A DNA stretch of 64,000 nt from Liolophura sinensis (GCF_032854445.1 NC_088307.1:10786001-10850000); one strand, 5' to 3'. Counted from the first letter of the stretch, positions 1 through 12,560 are shown. Notes: generated by a model not told the origin, from the letters alone. Made by a program: numbers and translations.

Positions 1-334
1 AAAAAAGATGGACAAAAAAGATACAACAATCATACATGTTTAAAATGTAAGAAACAACAAAAGTCAGGTGAAGTTGAACTTTTGTTGTATAGGTGGGAAA
101 TCTGAGGAGTTTGGGGATTTGCTCATGTGTAATGTCTTACAAGTACATTTTCGCAAATTCGCGAATTTACTATATAAACAGTAAGCAAAACCAAATCGTC
201 TATGTAACCTCTAATGGCATGCAATGTATGTAATTAGAGATTACATTGTAAATCTAAGACGTGTAAGGAAGCTTGAAAGGCTAATTAAGTATCTCACTGA
301 GAGAAGAAAATTCAGTACGAGCTTTTTTTGCCTG

Positions 335-1290
335 TAAGTGGACCACACTCCAGTGGCGATATAGCGACGTAGAGATACATCTACGCTATGTGTTATCGCA
401 CAAGTCGTACAGCCTCTATCGTTTTTATACAAGAAAAATATCGTTAGCATCTAGGTTTAGAATACAATCTGGGTTAGACTCTGCACGTGAATCGGTCCTT
501 TTTGAACTGTAAAATGATAATCGTAAAAACTATCACAGCTAAACCTGCAATGACATTTTCACAAGCAACAATTCGTTATCGACAGAGCAAACAAAAACGT
601 TAAGGAGCTTTCTTGACGGTTTTCGTTTAAAACGTGTAGAAGCTTACGTTAGTTGCATTAGGGTATCAGCTGGCCGTAAAAGGATCTCTTGTCCCTAAAA
701 GAAGTGAAACAATTATAATCTCAAGCAAGAAATTTCTAATTGTTTTTTAACTTGTTTTGAAACCCAATTGCGGCTTGGAAAGCCAGAAGGAACACATTGT
801 AAGGTGATGGTCAGTATGACCGCACATCCGAATTGGATGCAGAGCGGAGGTATTCCTACATAGGATGGCAATATAGATATTTCCTTTCTTTCCCTTACCA
901 TGAGGGTCTAGACAAGACACTGGTCGGTTCAGATTCAGCAGGGTGTCATCACACTGGAACCGCTGGAGGCTTTAATATATTGTATAGAACGATGAATCTT
1001 TGAGAAAAGATACACTTGGAGAATGTATTTACCGTGGTAGATATGAAAATATTTCGAACTGGAAAACTGGAAACTGGGAATGTAACAACTTTGCTTGAAG
1101 CAATGATAAGTAATGGAAAGAAATGCGATTTTATGCCGAACAGGAATTTCCCCACGTGGAACGATTTCACGTTCACTAAATCTGGACATATAGCGGATTT
1201 TAATGGCTGGGATCTTTTATGCCATCAGAAGTGAAGACAAAATTTAAGGATGTGACACAAACATTTTTACGAGTACAGGTATGTGTTAAA
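335..1290. repeat. duplicated segment R1, copy 1
   Basis: This copy aligns in direct orientation with 2652-3560. Shared landmarks are gcgacgtagatacat, tttttatacaaga, agggtgtca and tggagaatgta. Its 3' part (about 1040-1290) also aligns with 9555-9865. The frames at 949-1234 lie in this repeat and look noncoding. It carries the empty site for the MITE found in copy 2. Confidence 0.65.
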
Positions 1291-1379
1291 AGGCAGATTA
1301 CAACAGGCTTTTACTGTTTATAAAAAGATTACAGTGATACAAGCTAACAAAGCGTGAAGGCACTTTTTAGGCATTTTTG

Positions 1380-2337
1380 TGGCTTTGTGTTACAGGGTAA
1401 AACTGGCTTTATGTTACAGGGTAATACTGGCTTTGTGTTACAGGGTTATACTGCTTTGTGTTACAGGGTAATACTGGCTTTGTGTTACAGGGTTATACTG
1501 GCTCTGTGTTACAGGGTTATACTGACTTTGTGTTACAGGGTTATACTGCTTTTTGTTACAGGGTAATACTGGCTTTGTGTTACAGGGTAATACTGGCGTT
1601 GTGTTGTGTTACAGGGTTATACTGACTTTGTGTTACAGGGCAATGCTGGCTTTGTGTTAGAGGGTTATACTGGCTTTGTGTTACAGCGCAATACTGGCTT
1701 TTTGTTACAGGGTAATACTGGCTTTGTGTTACAGGGTAATACTGGCTTTGTGTTACAGGGTTATACTGGCTATGTGTTGCAGGGTTATACCGACTTTGTG
1801 TTACAGGGTAATACTGGCTTTGTGTTACAGTGCAATACTGGCTTTGTGTTACAGGGTAATACTGGCGTTGTGTTGTGTTACAGGGTTATACTGACTTTGT
1901 GTTACAGGGCAATACTGGCTTTTTGTTACAGGGTAATGCTGGCTTTGTGTTACAGGGTAATACTGGCTTTGTGTTACAGGGTAATACTGGCTTTGTGTTA
2001 CAGGGTTATACTGGCTATGTGTTACAGGGTTATACCGACTTTGTGTTACAGGGTAATACTGGCTTTGTGTTACAGTGCAATACTGGCTTTGTGTTACAGG
2101 GTAATACTGGCGTTGTGTTGTGTTACAGGGTTATACTGGCTTTTTGTTACAGGGTAATGCTGGCTTTGTGTTACAGGGTAATACTGGCTTTGTGTTACAG
2201 GGTAATACTGGCTTTGTGTTACAGGGTAATACTGGCTTTGTGTTACAGGGTTATACTGGCTTTGTGTTACAGGGTAATACTGGCTTTGTGTTACAGGGGA
2301 ATACTGGCGTTGTGTTACACAGTAATACTGCCCTTTA
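1380..2337. repeat. 24-bp minisatellite, about 40 units, with higher-order structure
   Basis: The unit is ggctttgtgttacagggtaa plus tact. A 5-bp insertion (gcgttgtgttgtg) recurs at about 1595, 1864 and 2109, so the array is built of larger blocks of 269 and 245 bp (11 and 10 units plus 5 bp). Because 24 is divisible by 3, the unit stays open in several frames and gives GFVLQGNT-type and CYRVILAL-type 8-residue repeats. These long frames have no start context or flanking exons and are artefacts. Confidence 0.95.
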
Positions 2338-2651
2338 GTATTTGAGTAGATATATATTTATGGTTGGAGTTTCCGATGGCGCACGAGCCACCCTACGAAA
2401 GTACCGAGGCTCTTTGCTAGATTATAGGTTACACATGCGAAATTCATGCAGTTGGGTCCAAAATTTACCACAGCATTAAGGAGTGATTGGGTTCTGATTG
2501 GATAAATCTGTTGTTAAGAAATGTACAAGCTGCATGTTTTGGCATACCTCGGCATCTGGAGAAGGTTTGGCGATATATATATTTGGGTTTGAAATTAACA
2601 AATTTAATACATTACATATAATAATGAAAATCAATGTGCTGTTGTAAACTG

Positions 2652-3560
2652 TAAACGGACCAAACCCCAGCGCGACGTAGATACATCCACGCTATTGTCG
2701 TGCAGATGGTAACAAAGTCTAACAGTTTTGTTTTTATACAAGAATACGGTGGTTAGTATTTAATGTGTAGAATATGATCCAGGTTGGTCTCTGGATGTGA
2801 ATTCCACATCTGTAAAGATATAAGGCGTTACACTTTCACGAACAGTATTGCGTTTTTTCTGAACAAAAACGTTAAGAAGTTGTTTGAACGTTCTTGAGGT
2901 TTAAACGTCCAGGCGTTTGCGTTAGTTGCGATAGGGCATCACTTAACTGTGAAAGGATCTCTTGTCCAAAATAATTATATGGTCAAAGCAAAAAAATTAT
3001 AACTATTCTTTCTGTAGTAATCTGGAACTGCCCTCTATATCTTAGATATCCAGAACGACAACGTTGCACGTGAGTTGACCTCAGTATCGCTGCATATGGA
3101 ATTTTTTGCGGTGTCATTCGTGCAAAAACTGGCAAACTGGACATTTCCTTGCTTTTTGCTCACCACGAGGGGGTTGGTAAGGTATTGATCGGTGCAGTTT
3201 AAGAAAACTGTGACATGGGCAGGGTGTCACAACACTGGGCACCTGGCCCCGGGATCACAAAGCAATCTTAGACTTAAGTCAGAATAGCAATTCACTTTAA
3301 TATTGTTCTTTCTTACCAAACTAAGGCAAAATATTGCTCGACATCACACATTTTGGGTAAGTTATTGTAGAACAAATTTATGCTAAAATAGCGGAAGATA
3401 TCCATTTTAATGATTGAAATTTTGACTTAAGTCTAAGATCGCTTCGTGATCCCAGGGCCAGTACGCTTTAATATAACTTATACAACGTTGAATTTTTGAA
3501 AACAAGTATATCTTGGAGAATGTACATGTATTTCTCGTGGTAGATGTGAACATATTCTGC
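2652..3560. repeat. duplicated segment R1, copy 2, carrying a MITE
   Basis: Direct-orientation paralogue of 335-1060; the two copies bracket the 24-bp minisatellite. It differs by many substitutions and by the 215-bp insertion at 3245-3459. Confidence 0.65.
3245..3459. mobile_element. MITE with about 41-bp terminal inverted repeats, copy 1
   Basis: The left end ggccccgggatcacaaagc and the right end (reverse complement ggccctgggatcacgaagc) continue through cttagacttaagtc, with 4 differences in 41 bases. The 215-bp internal sequence is AT-rich and noncoding, as in nonautonomous DNA transposons. R1 copy 1 lacks it at the matching position (about 955-966). No clear target-site duplication is visible, so superfamily is not assigned. 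Confidence 0.8.
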
Positions 3561-3791
3561 ATGGATCAAGCTAGTTTTCGAACGTGATCTGGAAATGAAT
3601 CTTCGCACAGAATTTAATCAATGTATGCATCAGTCATTGAATCAAATGAGAATTATAAAATATGCCAAATAATTTGCACTGATCAAAACAGACTTGAACA
3701 CAAAAGAACCCCCTGTACCTAGATAGGGAACTCCTCACAGTGACATATCGTCTGCGAAATGATACAAGGCCTTCCCAGGTATGCGGTTGAA

Positions 3792-4095
3792 GTTATCGTG
3801 TAATTGGTATAGCCGATTATGGGAGCCGATAGAGAACATCTCACTACCTCGACCTTTGTGATACAGGGAGAAGCAGCGAGGTAAGGAGAAAGCGAAGCGA
3901 GAAAACGCGGAAACGAAGTAGCCAGGTAGGGATGCGAGACTATGTTAATCTCACCTGGCCACCTGGCTCCCTCGCATCGCTACCTCGCTGCCTCGCTTCG
4001 CTACCTCGTTACCTCTCTGCCTCGCTCTGTATCAAAAGGCCGGGGTAGCGAGGCAGCGATATGTCCTCAGCCGATGGAATAGGCCAAGATAAAAT
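3792..4095. repeat. imperfect foldback built of cgaggtagcg-type units
   Basis: The left arm (about 3792-3945) and right arm (about 3955-4093) are imperfect reverse complements, from the outer ttggtatagccga / cggctgaggacata edges inward through gatacagggagaagcagcgagg and gcgaagcgag to a short centre near 3950. Many cgaggtagcgaagc-like short units are present. It is far more GC/CpG-rich than its surroundings. It could be a foldback transposon or a palindromic satellite. Confidence 0.65.
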
Positions 4096-5079
4096 ATGCG
4101 CTGATGGCCATCAGCCCACTGTATTCCGTTAAATACACAGGATAGTATCATTTTCAGTCTAATGGTATTTGAAACAGGTTTTGTCTTAAGAATTATGCTG
4201 TGGATATATGACAGTGTGTTTAATAGACATATATTACGAAGCTAAACTGATAAACGGTTCTCCCCATTTTCGATGTAATTGTACGATATGCTGTTAGGTG
4301 AAGTGAATAGTGCTTTCATTGGAAGAATGCAGTATATAATTTGTATACCTTTACAATGATATATTCAAAGTTATCTAATATATAACTTGACAATATATGA
4401 AGACACATAAAGGGAGAATTTCTTGTGCGATTCAAATTAGATCCCCACCCCGCACCCCGCCCATTAAATTACCTAACCAAAATAAACATCAAAAGAGATG
4501 CATGCAATCATAGGAATCGAGCTCATTACGCTATTCTACACAACGGTTTCACACACTGGACCAATGGGGACAAAGCGTAAGAAGGTATGAAATAGTATGG
4601 TGAATGTATAGTTCCTCTGACCTTCCAAATTATTCATTTTTTTTTCGGTTTTTAAAAATATGATTGCGTGAACTAACATGATACTTCGTTATAGCTTACT
4701 TAGCTTACTACATGTACAACCTATCAGACACCAAACATGTTGAAATGATTTTGGTTCACGAAATCATATTTTTATTATGAAGGGAATTCCCTCAGGAAAA
4801 CGCCTTAAACTGCTTTTGACCCTACTGTTGCCTTTTGATAAAACAAAAAGTATAAATCGTATCACCCTAATTTTTCCCACACACGTTCTTCAGCAATTGT
4901 ACATCGCATTCAAGTACTGTTTAATTTTTTTCTGCCAAAAAAAAAAAATACACCTCACTGCTGCACCGAAGTGGGACGATTTCCTATCTAGTTGCAAGGG
5001 GGCCCTATAGATCTATAATATGGCAGCATTTGCTAAAAATTAAATGGTGTAAAACAAAAACAAAAAATATATAATAGTT

Positions 5080-6320
5080 TATGTTGTTTTACCGTAGTAA
5101 GAAAAACAAGCCCGTAGACAGTATTTATGGACAGAGATCGAAATTAGCCTTGAACCCTGCTTGAATATAAAAACTTATGAACGGATGTGTGCCCTGAACA
5201 CATTTTACAAGACATATAGTTTTTTTCTGTTCGAATTTTTTTTAACATTTCATTGTTTGATATATAATTCAGGCTAAGCTATTAAGAAGCGTTATAAATG
5301 AGCATGGGAAAATTGTTCACAATGAGTGTTTTTAATACGGAAGTGAGGGTTTATATATTAATGTTACGAGGATAGCGTAATTCCGATTTCTGTCACTGAG
5401 GTGTTTTGACACTTGTAACACGAAGTACCCACTCAGCAAACGTTGATTGCATGCACTTAAAGGTGAAGATTTCAGAAATAGTGAAAGGGCGGTTTTATGC
5501 AATTATCTCTTTTGCAGCACTTGGCGACCCCTTTTACAAAACCAACTCTTGTAAATAACACCCATGTAGTGAACTGGAAAGAACTTGTTGATATTGTGAA
5601 GGTGAACGAACAGCGAGAGCGCAAAAATCCACAAATTCCCTGTTCAAAAAGAATAATTTAATGTATAGTAATGGAAATTAACACAAGCCACAACACATTA
5701 TAGTTATTATATGTGCAAAGACAAAACGTTTATCTACCCACAGTCACATTTACTTTCTCATTTATCGGAAAATCCTGCCTCAAATCAAATTAGAGTCTCC
5801 CTCTGTTGAACGGAGGACGTGCCGAAGTGCCCCCTGGTGGAGATAATGGTGCTGTACATATGTGGAGTCTGATTACTATGTAACACACGTGACCAGTCCT
5901 CTCGCGGGGATGAATTCCTTTGATATGCCACCAGTGGACGAAGGGGCCTTCATCTGGGCGATGGATGTCAATCAGGCAGATTGAGATCTCCATGCCGAGA
6001 TGTCACGGGATGTTGTTACAGGCTTGCTGTCTGGGCGCGTCCTTCCATTCTCTGCACACGGTCGGTTATTGATATTCCAAGGACGCAGAGCGATGAGGTT
6101 AAGTGCTCAAATCTCAGTCCCAGCTGAAGATGTTAGGTATTGTAAAGAGACTCATTACCCAATATGGAATGAGGATAATTCCTGTCACGTGACTGAAACA
6201 GCGTTCCGACGTCGTACAGTTTTACCGGAACCATGTATGGCCATGGGAAGAGGGTTGCAAACAGACCTAAACGGACACAACCATTTTGTTCCATCGTGAA
6301 TGGTAATTATAAATTAAGTT
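5080..6320. repeat. dispersed repeat R2, copy A (long form)
   Basis: Colinear with 7255-8345 over its whole length (atcgaaattagccttgaa, ggtgaagatttcagaaata, gcagcacttggcga, attccaaggacgca, cattacccaatatgga). Its first 500 bases also align with 12028-12560 and 17835-18340. Open frames at 5790-5993 (-) and 6000-6299 (+) fall in this repeat and have disrupted counterparts in copy B, so I do not call genes. Confidence 0.65.
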
Positions 6321-6477
6321 TTAGTCAGGAGGTCATGGGATACATCATGTTGGAGAAACCGGAATCACGATGTCAGGGGATCCGTGGACCACGCTCACGT
6401 GCCTAAAAGTCAAAACAGTGATTGCGTGACATAGGTGCCTTCTGGGGTTATAGAAATAGAGCAAGACCAAAACAAAC

Positions 6478-6668
6478 AGGACTGGTTGACGCGGTTTCAG
6501 TATAATATGACTGGGTCAAGTCTGGTGTCTTAAGTATGATATTTGAGTTGGCGACAGCACTTTGGTGGTATGGACTCGCCCTGCCACAGGACGACACAAT
6601 GTATGTACATAGTCATAATGACTCCTTTTAGTCATATGACTGAAAAATTGTTCAGTACGACTTAAAAC
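6478..6668 (+). mobile_element. SINE family 3, partial copy
   Basis: Shares ggactggttg, gtatcagtataatgtgactggg, gcgacagcactttg and the end gtcatatgactgaaaaattg with copies at about 24535 and 49895. A family 1 SINE has inserted directly at its 3' end. Confidence 0.6.
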
Positions 6669-6675
6669 CCGAAGG

Positions 6676-6920
6676 GTTGGCCAGCGCGATAGCGCAGCGT
6701 AATGACCCAGGAGCTTCTCACCAATGCGGTCGCTGTGAGTTCAAGTCCAGCTCATGCTGGCTTCCTCTCTGGCCCTAAGTAGGAAGGTCTGTCAGCATCC
6801 TGCGTATGGTAGTGGGTTTTCCCGGGCTCTGTCCGGTTTCCTCCCCCCATAATGCTGGCCGCCGTTGTATAAGTGAAATATTCTTGAGTACGGCGTAAAA
6901 CACCAATCAAATAAATAAAT
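6676..6920 (+). mobile_element. SINE family 1, near full length
   Basis: tRNA-like head (5' end degraded; the B box agttcaagtcc is intact), Meta-like core (gtccggtttcctccc), tail gagtacggcgtaaaacacc then (aaat)n. Perfect 7-bp target-site duplication ccgaagg at 6669-6675 and 6921-6927. Confidence 0.85.
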
Positions 6921-7026
6921 CCGAAGGATGCATACATTTATATATACTAGGTGTCGTGTCCTTTTTTTCTGTGAGTGGATATCTTCCAACAGAACTAAGG
7001 TTATATCATTTAAAGTTATATCATAT

Positions 7027-7193
7027 CAAGTCCAGTTTATGCTGGCTTCATCTCCTGGAAGGTCTTCCATCTACTTGCAGATGGTTGTATTTACCCTGTG
7101 TCTTGTTTCTTCCCTGCCATAATGCTGGCTGCCGTCGTTTTAATAAAAATATTCTTCAGTACGGCGTAAAACACCAATGAAATAAATCAATCA
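7027..7193 (+). mobile_element. SINE family 1, 5'-truncated and diverged
   Basis: Begins at the aagtccagtttatgctggctt part of the family and ends in gtacggcgtaaaacaccaat. About 40 bases of the core are missing. Confidence 0.7.
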
Positions 7194-7254
7194 TTTGTTA
7201 AACTTTAGATCCATAGTATAACAACATTTTCTAAGTTATATGATGTATAAACAA

Positions 7255-8345
7255 AAAAACATCAATAATTTCTGTTGTTTTAGTGTAGTAAAAAAAAGAA
7301 AACAAGAGATCGAAATTAGCCTTGAATTTAAAAAAGTTGTCTGCCCTAAAGAAATTCTACAAGACACATAGATCTTTTCTCTTTGAGTCTCTTTAACATT
7401 TCATTTTTTGGCCGACAGGTAAAATAATTCAGGCATAGCTATTAAAAAGCGTTGTAAATGAGCACTGGAAAATTGTTTACGAGTTTTTTTTATACGGAAG
7501 TGAGGCTTCATATGTTTTTGTGACGAGAGGTATCATAATTCTGATTTCTGTCACTAGAGTGTTTTGACACTTGTAGCACTAAGCGCCCACGCTGCCCGCT
7601 CATCTAACCTTGATTGCATAGATTGAAAGGTGAAGATTTCAGAAATACAGAAACGGCGGTTATATGTAGTTATACTTGGGCCCCACTTTTGCAGCACTTG
7701 GCGAGCCAATTTCACAGAACATTTTTTGTAAATGACGCCTTTGTAGTGAACCGGAAAGCAATTGTGCATGTCATGAAGGTGAGCGAGTAGTGAGAGCACA
7801 GAATCTGACGCACAGTAATGGAATTTAACATAGACCACAACACATTATAGTTATGATATTTTCATAGAGAAAGTATTTATCTATTCACAGTCACATTTAC
7901 TTTCTCATTTCTGGGTAATTCTGCCTCAAATCAAATTAGTGGCTTCCTGTGGTGAGTGGAAGACGTGCCGAAGTGTCGGAGATGATGCCGATGTGCAAAT
8001 GTGGAGCCTGATCACTTCGTGGTACACGTGACCAATCCACTCGTGAGGATGAATCCCTTTGTTCTGTCACCAGTGCGTGAAACAGTCTTCATCCAGGTGA
8101 TGGATTTCAATCAGAGATCTCCGCACAGAGATATTATGGATTGTTACTACAGGCCTGTTGCCTACGGTGCGCCCTCCATTCTCTGTACAAGGTCGGTTAT
8201 TGACATTCCAAGGACGCAAGGCGATGAGATAAAGCGCCCAAGAGGCTCCGATCTCTGTCCCGGGTAAAGCTATTAGAGCTTTGTAGCAAAACTCATTACC
8301 CAATATGGAACGAGGATAATTCTTTTAAACGATTGTAGGTCACGT
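7255..8345. repeat. dispersed repeat R2, copy B (long form)
   Basis: Direct-orientation paralogue of 5080-6320. The minus-strand frame GIHPHEWIGHVYHEVIR parallels GIHPRERTGHVCYIVIR of copy A but is separated from its upstream part by a stop. No protein family is recognised. Confidence 0.65.
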
Positions 8346-9554
8346 GATTGAAGGCATAAGCCCTCCAACTGACCATCCATCACATTATATACCATAGTAC
8401 TTCCCGACGTGAAGTTGTTTTATTTCTTGTCGGGGTGATCTGTGACGTGACTGTCAAAATGCTGACTTAACGCTATTTGCAGTTATCTATAATGACATTG
8501 CCTTGAATCCGCCTGGAACTCGTGGTTGCTGGTGGTGAAGACTAGAGTGCCTCAGGATGACGTAAATTAAGGTATCCGTCATATGATCAAAGTTAACTAC
8601 AGTGGCACTGATTTGTCCGCCTATTTATCTGCTTGCTATCGTAAAGCCTAGATTGCCCCAAGATGATGTGATTTACATGCAATGTAAACGGGAGCTGTAC
8701 TAGGGACAATCGCGGCTGGAGGTTTTGTGTTGGAGTTGTTAGGAAAGCACACGAGGCGTAGGTTCAAATCCACCAAATGATCTCCAGGATCCCCATATTA
8801 CTGCTACTTTCCCTAGCCTCCATAATAATATAAAATCCACAGTGCTCTGTCGGACCGTTGTGTGGTATTACATGAATGTCCGTTGGAGGTCACTGGCCTT
8901 GTGCAATAATGACACACGCCTTCTTGTCACATATGTTCAAAAATTTGCCAGTGGTTGCCAAAAGTCAGTGGTTTACCTCTTAGATTTTAAGGCCACGTAG
9001 ATCTTAAGGCTACGTAGTTTATTTTAAAGCAAGTTTCTGATGATGTCGAGCTGACATGGTCCGAGCAAAATGTTTATATTGTGTTTGCGTAGTACTTACA
9101 TCGCTATCACCATTATCCGGGTCAAATCCCCACGATTAGGGAACCTTTACAGGCGGCATCTACAATGTGAACAGATTTATAACGTTGCCTCACTCAAACA
9201 CTATGCTGGTGATCCCAGACGGTCACAATATATGCAGAAATCCAGTCACCCAATATTTGGCCTATTCATTTATGTAAAGTTTAATACAAGGAAGACCCAT
9301 GAATGGCAGTTTTTAATCGGTAATCATAACCGGGCTTGAGCTAGAACTCTGGTCTTCACGTTGGAGAAATGTGAATCCAGGACTGGGTACAGATAAATTA
9401 TGCTGTGTTAGAATTGTGTCCGTAGGTCTGCGATATTAGAGCGTCATGCACAAAACACACATTGTGATGATTACAACGGTCCATGTATGCCACAAACAAG
9501 CAGTCCTTTATGATTGTTTCTCCTTGAAACAATACTGCTCATTATACAGCCTAT

Positions 9555-9865
9555 GTTGTCCCAAGAGATATTTTCTATGATGAACGCCGAACTACCTGGG
9601 AATATAACAACCTTGCTTGAAAGGGTACTGTAGTATTATCCATTTTTTTTTCTTTGCAAGGGCTCCAGAGGCAAACCATAAGTGGTGGCAAAATAATGGG
9701 GATTTAAAGTGGAACAGGAATTTTTCCACGATGAACGAATTCACCCCTGTTAATTTTGAACTGATAACGGTTTATAATGCCAGTGATCTTTTTGTGCCTA
9801 CGGAAATGAACAGAGAAAGCTGGGGATGTCTGCGAGGCTAGCACTTTTACGCGAATAGGTCGGTA
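9555..9865 (+). repeat. R1 fragment, copy 3
   Basis: Aligns with 1040-1290 (aacaggaatttttccac, tgggaatataacaac, gatctttttgtgcc). The 74-codon frame here corresponds to a frame in copy 1, but the two proteins do not stay aligned, so the repeat is probably noncoding. Confidence 0.5.
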
Positions 9866-10262
9866 GTTCATGCGTCCATAGTTTTAAAAAGTGTCCAACG
9901 GATTCAAGAAGCTGTGTTAATTTTAGTTTGCAAAAGATGGCTCTTCCTCATATTGTAGTGACAAATATTAAATATTTTGTTGTGTAAGAATAAATAATCC
10001 AAATGTGAACTGGTTGTTCTTAGGACTGGCTTGCAATGACAGCTGTGTTCTTATTTTCTTTGCGTCGCTCGAATTCTTATTTCACCTATTGCAGTGTAAC
10101 ATTTTATTTCTTAGTTACGAATGCGTGTTTCAAAGAAAGTCCTACCTGCTCAAGAATTTCCATTCATTTCATACTAAGCATGCACCTGTACATCTATAAG
10201 TAGCCAGAGTGAACGTCAAAAGTATGCCCTAAAATACGGAGAATTACATTCGTTGCCGAAAG

Positions 10263-10327
10263 AATTGAACTCACAGCGACAGCATTGGTGAGAGGCTCGT
10301 GCTGGCACGCTAACCACCTTGGCCCCT
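10263..10327 (-). mobile_element. SINE family 1 head fragment
   Basis: Only the tRNA-like head is present (reverse complement ggggccaaggtggttagcg to gtgagttcaattc); core and tail are missing. Confidence 0.6.
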
Positions 10328-10916
10328 GTTATTGACATTCCAAAGTGAATGAGTCGGAAGTTCATGACCAGAATCCATAGAATTTCTGATTGAAATCCCA
10401 GTTTGATATATATTTTAGAACTGATTTTGGGCATGTGGAATTAATAGTTTGACCATCAATGCTATCTTAAAACAAAGGTTTTAAAATTTTACCTTTGCAA
10501 TTTGCAATGACCATTTCTTATTCTGAAATCGAAGTTTGAAATACATTAAGAATACATTTTTAGAGCACGATTTTGCGTTATAATGTCAAAAGTTTTATGA
10601 CCAAAGACATGCATATAAAACAAGTCGGAAAACTATGACATTTTGTCACAAATTGTGGCATAGGCTTAATAAACAGGAAGAAACACCATGGTTTTTCTGG
10701 ACTTAGTCCCATTACCAAGTTTGACACGACAGTACTCGAGACGCGATCACGTGATTCTGAAGCCCTAGCAACGCACTGCTTCACCCGCTTTCCGGAACGC
10801 CGTGCCCTGAAATCTGAGCAGAGTTGGGTCAACACTCATTGTTAGAGCTAAGCTCGAGGGTAAGCCTTTGGGGAGATTTAATCGGATTTCTAGTCGGACA
10901 TTCTATTTATTCTGAG

Positions 10917-11033
10917 TTATGTGGGTTTCCCCCGGGCTCTGTCCGGTTTTCTCCCACCATAGTGCGGGCTGCCGTAGTATAAGTAAAATACTCTTGAGTA
11001 CGGCGTAAAACACCAATCAAATAAATAAATAAA
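10917..11033 (+). mobile_element. SINE family 1, 5'-truncated
   Basis: Core end and tail only. A 13-bp target-site duplication with one mismatch (tatttattctgag, 10904-10916; tatttatcctgag, 11034-11046) shows the truncation happened at insertion. Confidence 0.8.
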
Positions 11034-11159
11034 TATTTATCCTGAGAAGTCTCAAAATATATGATGGCTTTGACTTGATGGTTTGCTAGAAGAAGAAAAT
11101 GAACAGGCTTTTATGACTCACCTGGAGGACAAGATACATACAATTGACGGTTAAGTGAG

Positions 11160-11560
11160 ATTTAGAAGATGAGCAGCTCAATTAAGTAGTTGTATGAAAC
11201 TTCAGGGTCTATGGGTTATAAGGTTGAATTGCGATTGCGCCAGAAGCTCTACATTCAATACAGCCATAGATGAAATGAACACAAATGACACTTCTAACAA
11301 TTGTATGTGGAATCCGCGAGTAAGACCAACGATGCTGTCACGACAAAGTCCGCACAAACGGCTCCGCAAGCTCTCCATTGGCTAAGGTGAGATTTTTGCT
11401 TTCAGTCAAGGTGTTACTGGTTATAAAATATCGACAAAAATTGAACATGCTAATTACAGATTCGGTACACTTTTTATTTGAAACTGAAATAATCATGCAC
11501 TGTAGAGAATTTAAAAATGTGCTGCCATTTTATTTTTACTTGTTTATTTATCTGAACGTG
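11160..11560. repeat. repeat R3, copy 1
   Basis: Aligns with 15640-15975: gacaaagtccgcacaaacgg, caagctctccattggct, aaaatatcgacaaaaattgaac. It precedes R2 copy C, so it belongs to the larger colinear duplication. Confidence 0.6.
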
Positions 11561-11764
11561 TTTTCCTTATACGGCGGCGATCAAGTATGGATTCAGGAAA
11601 CCGGATAGTACGTAGGAAAAGACCATCCTGTCCCCGATCGGTCTGACTGTTTTCAAAAACAAGTAAAACATACTAAAAATATTATATGAATATCACTTGC
11701 TGAAAAATTAATCTGGAAAAATTTTGGCTGAGAAAATAATGCATTTTATGCTGTGTACTGTTGT

Positions 11765-12020
11765 ATTTATTTATTTATTTATTTATTTGATTGGTGTTTT
11801 AGGCCGTGCTCAAAAATATTTCACTTATACGACAGCGGCCAGCATTATGGTGGGTGGAAACCGGGCAGAGCCAGGGGGAAACCCACGACCATCCGGCTTA
11901 CGGCCGGAGAGGAAGCCAGCATGAGAGGACTTGAACTCACAGGGACCGCATTGGTGAGAAGCTCCTGGGTCATTACGCTGCGCTATCGCGCTAACCAACT
12001 GAGCCACGGAGGCCCCTGTT
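11765..12020 (-). mobile_element. SINE family 1, full length
   Basis: Complete from the head (ggggcctccgtggctcagtt on the minus strand; A box tggctcagttgg, B box agttcaagtcc) to the (taaa)n tail. 7-bp target-site duplication ctgttgt at 11758-11764 and 12021-12027. Confidence 0.9.
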
Positions 12021-12027
12021 CTGTTGT

Positions 12028-12560
12028 TATAAAAAAAACAATTAAAAACATAGAAAGTATTCATGGACAAAGCCCGAAAATCTCTGTCGTTTAAAGTTTG
12101 CCTTGATTTAAATCTTATTATGGGATAATGTCTGCCCTACGGGAATTCTGCGACACATATTTTCTACTATTTGGCGTCCCTTTAACATTTTGTGTTTGGC
12201 CAAAGGGTTAAAAGATTTCACGCCTAGCGAAAAAAATCCCAAACTAATTTTGGAGAAATCGTTCACAATGAACCTTCTTGATGTAAATGTGAAGTATCAC
12301 ATGACGAAGGGTGACGCCATTGTGATATTTGTTACGATGATTTTAGTTTTCAACACCGGAGGCGCTTACAGTTCACACACTTAACACTTCTATCATGCAC
12401 TAAAAGGTCATGGATTCTCCAACACGGAAACAGCTGTTTTATCTAGTTCTATTTGGGTCCGCTTTCACAGAAACGTGGTGAGTACATTTTACATGACCTC
12501 TTGTTGGAAATAGTTCGATAAAAGTTAAACAAGGCTCCCTTAGTCCTATACATATACTGA
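12028..12560. repeat. dispersed repeat R2, copy C (short form)
   Basis: Aligns with 17835-18340 and with the first part of copies A and B (gacacatat, tttaacatttt, gtgaagtatcacatgac, ttttaacacc-like and gttggaaata landmarks). The 256-bp SINE at 11765-12020 lies just upstream. Confidence 0.6.

Noticed and set aside
1354-2345. Long open frames encoding 8-residue repeats (GFVLQGNT, CYRVILAL)
   Set aside because: They are the 24-bp minisatellite read in several frames; no start context, splice sites or domain.
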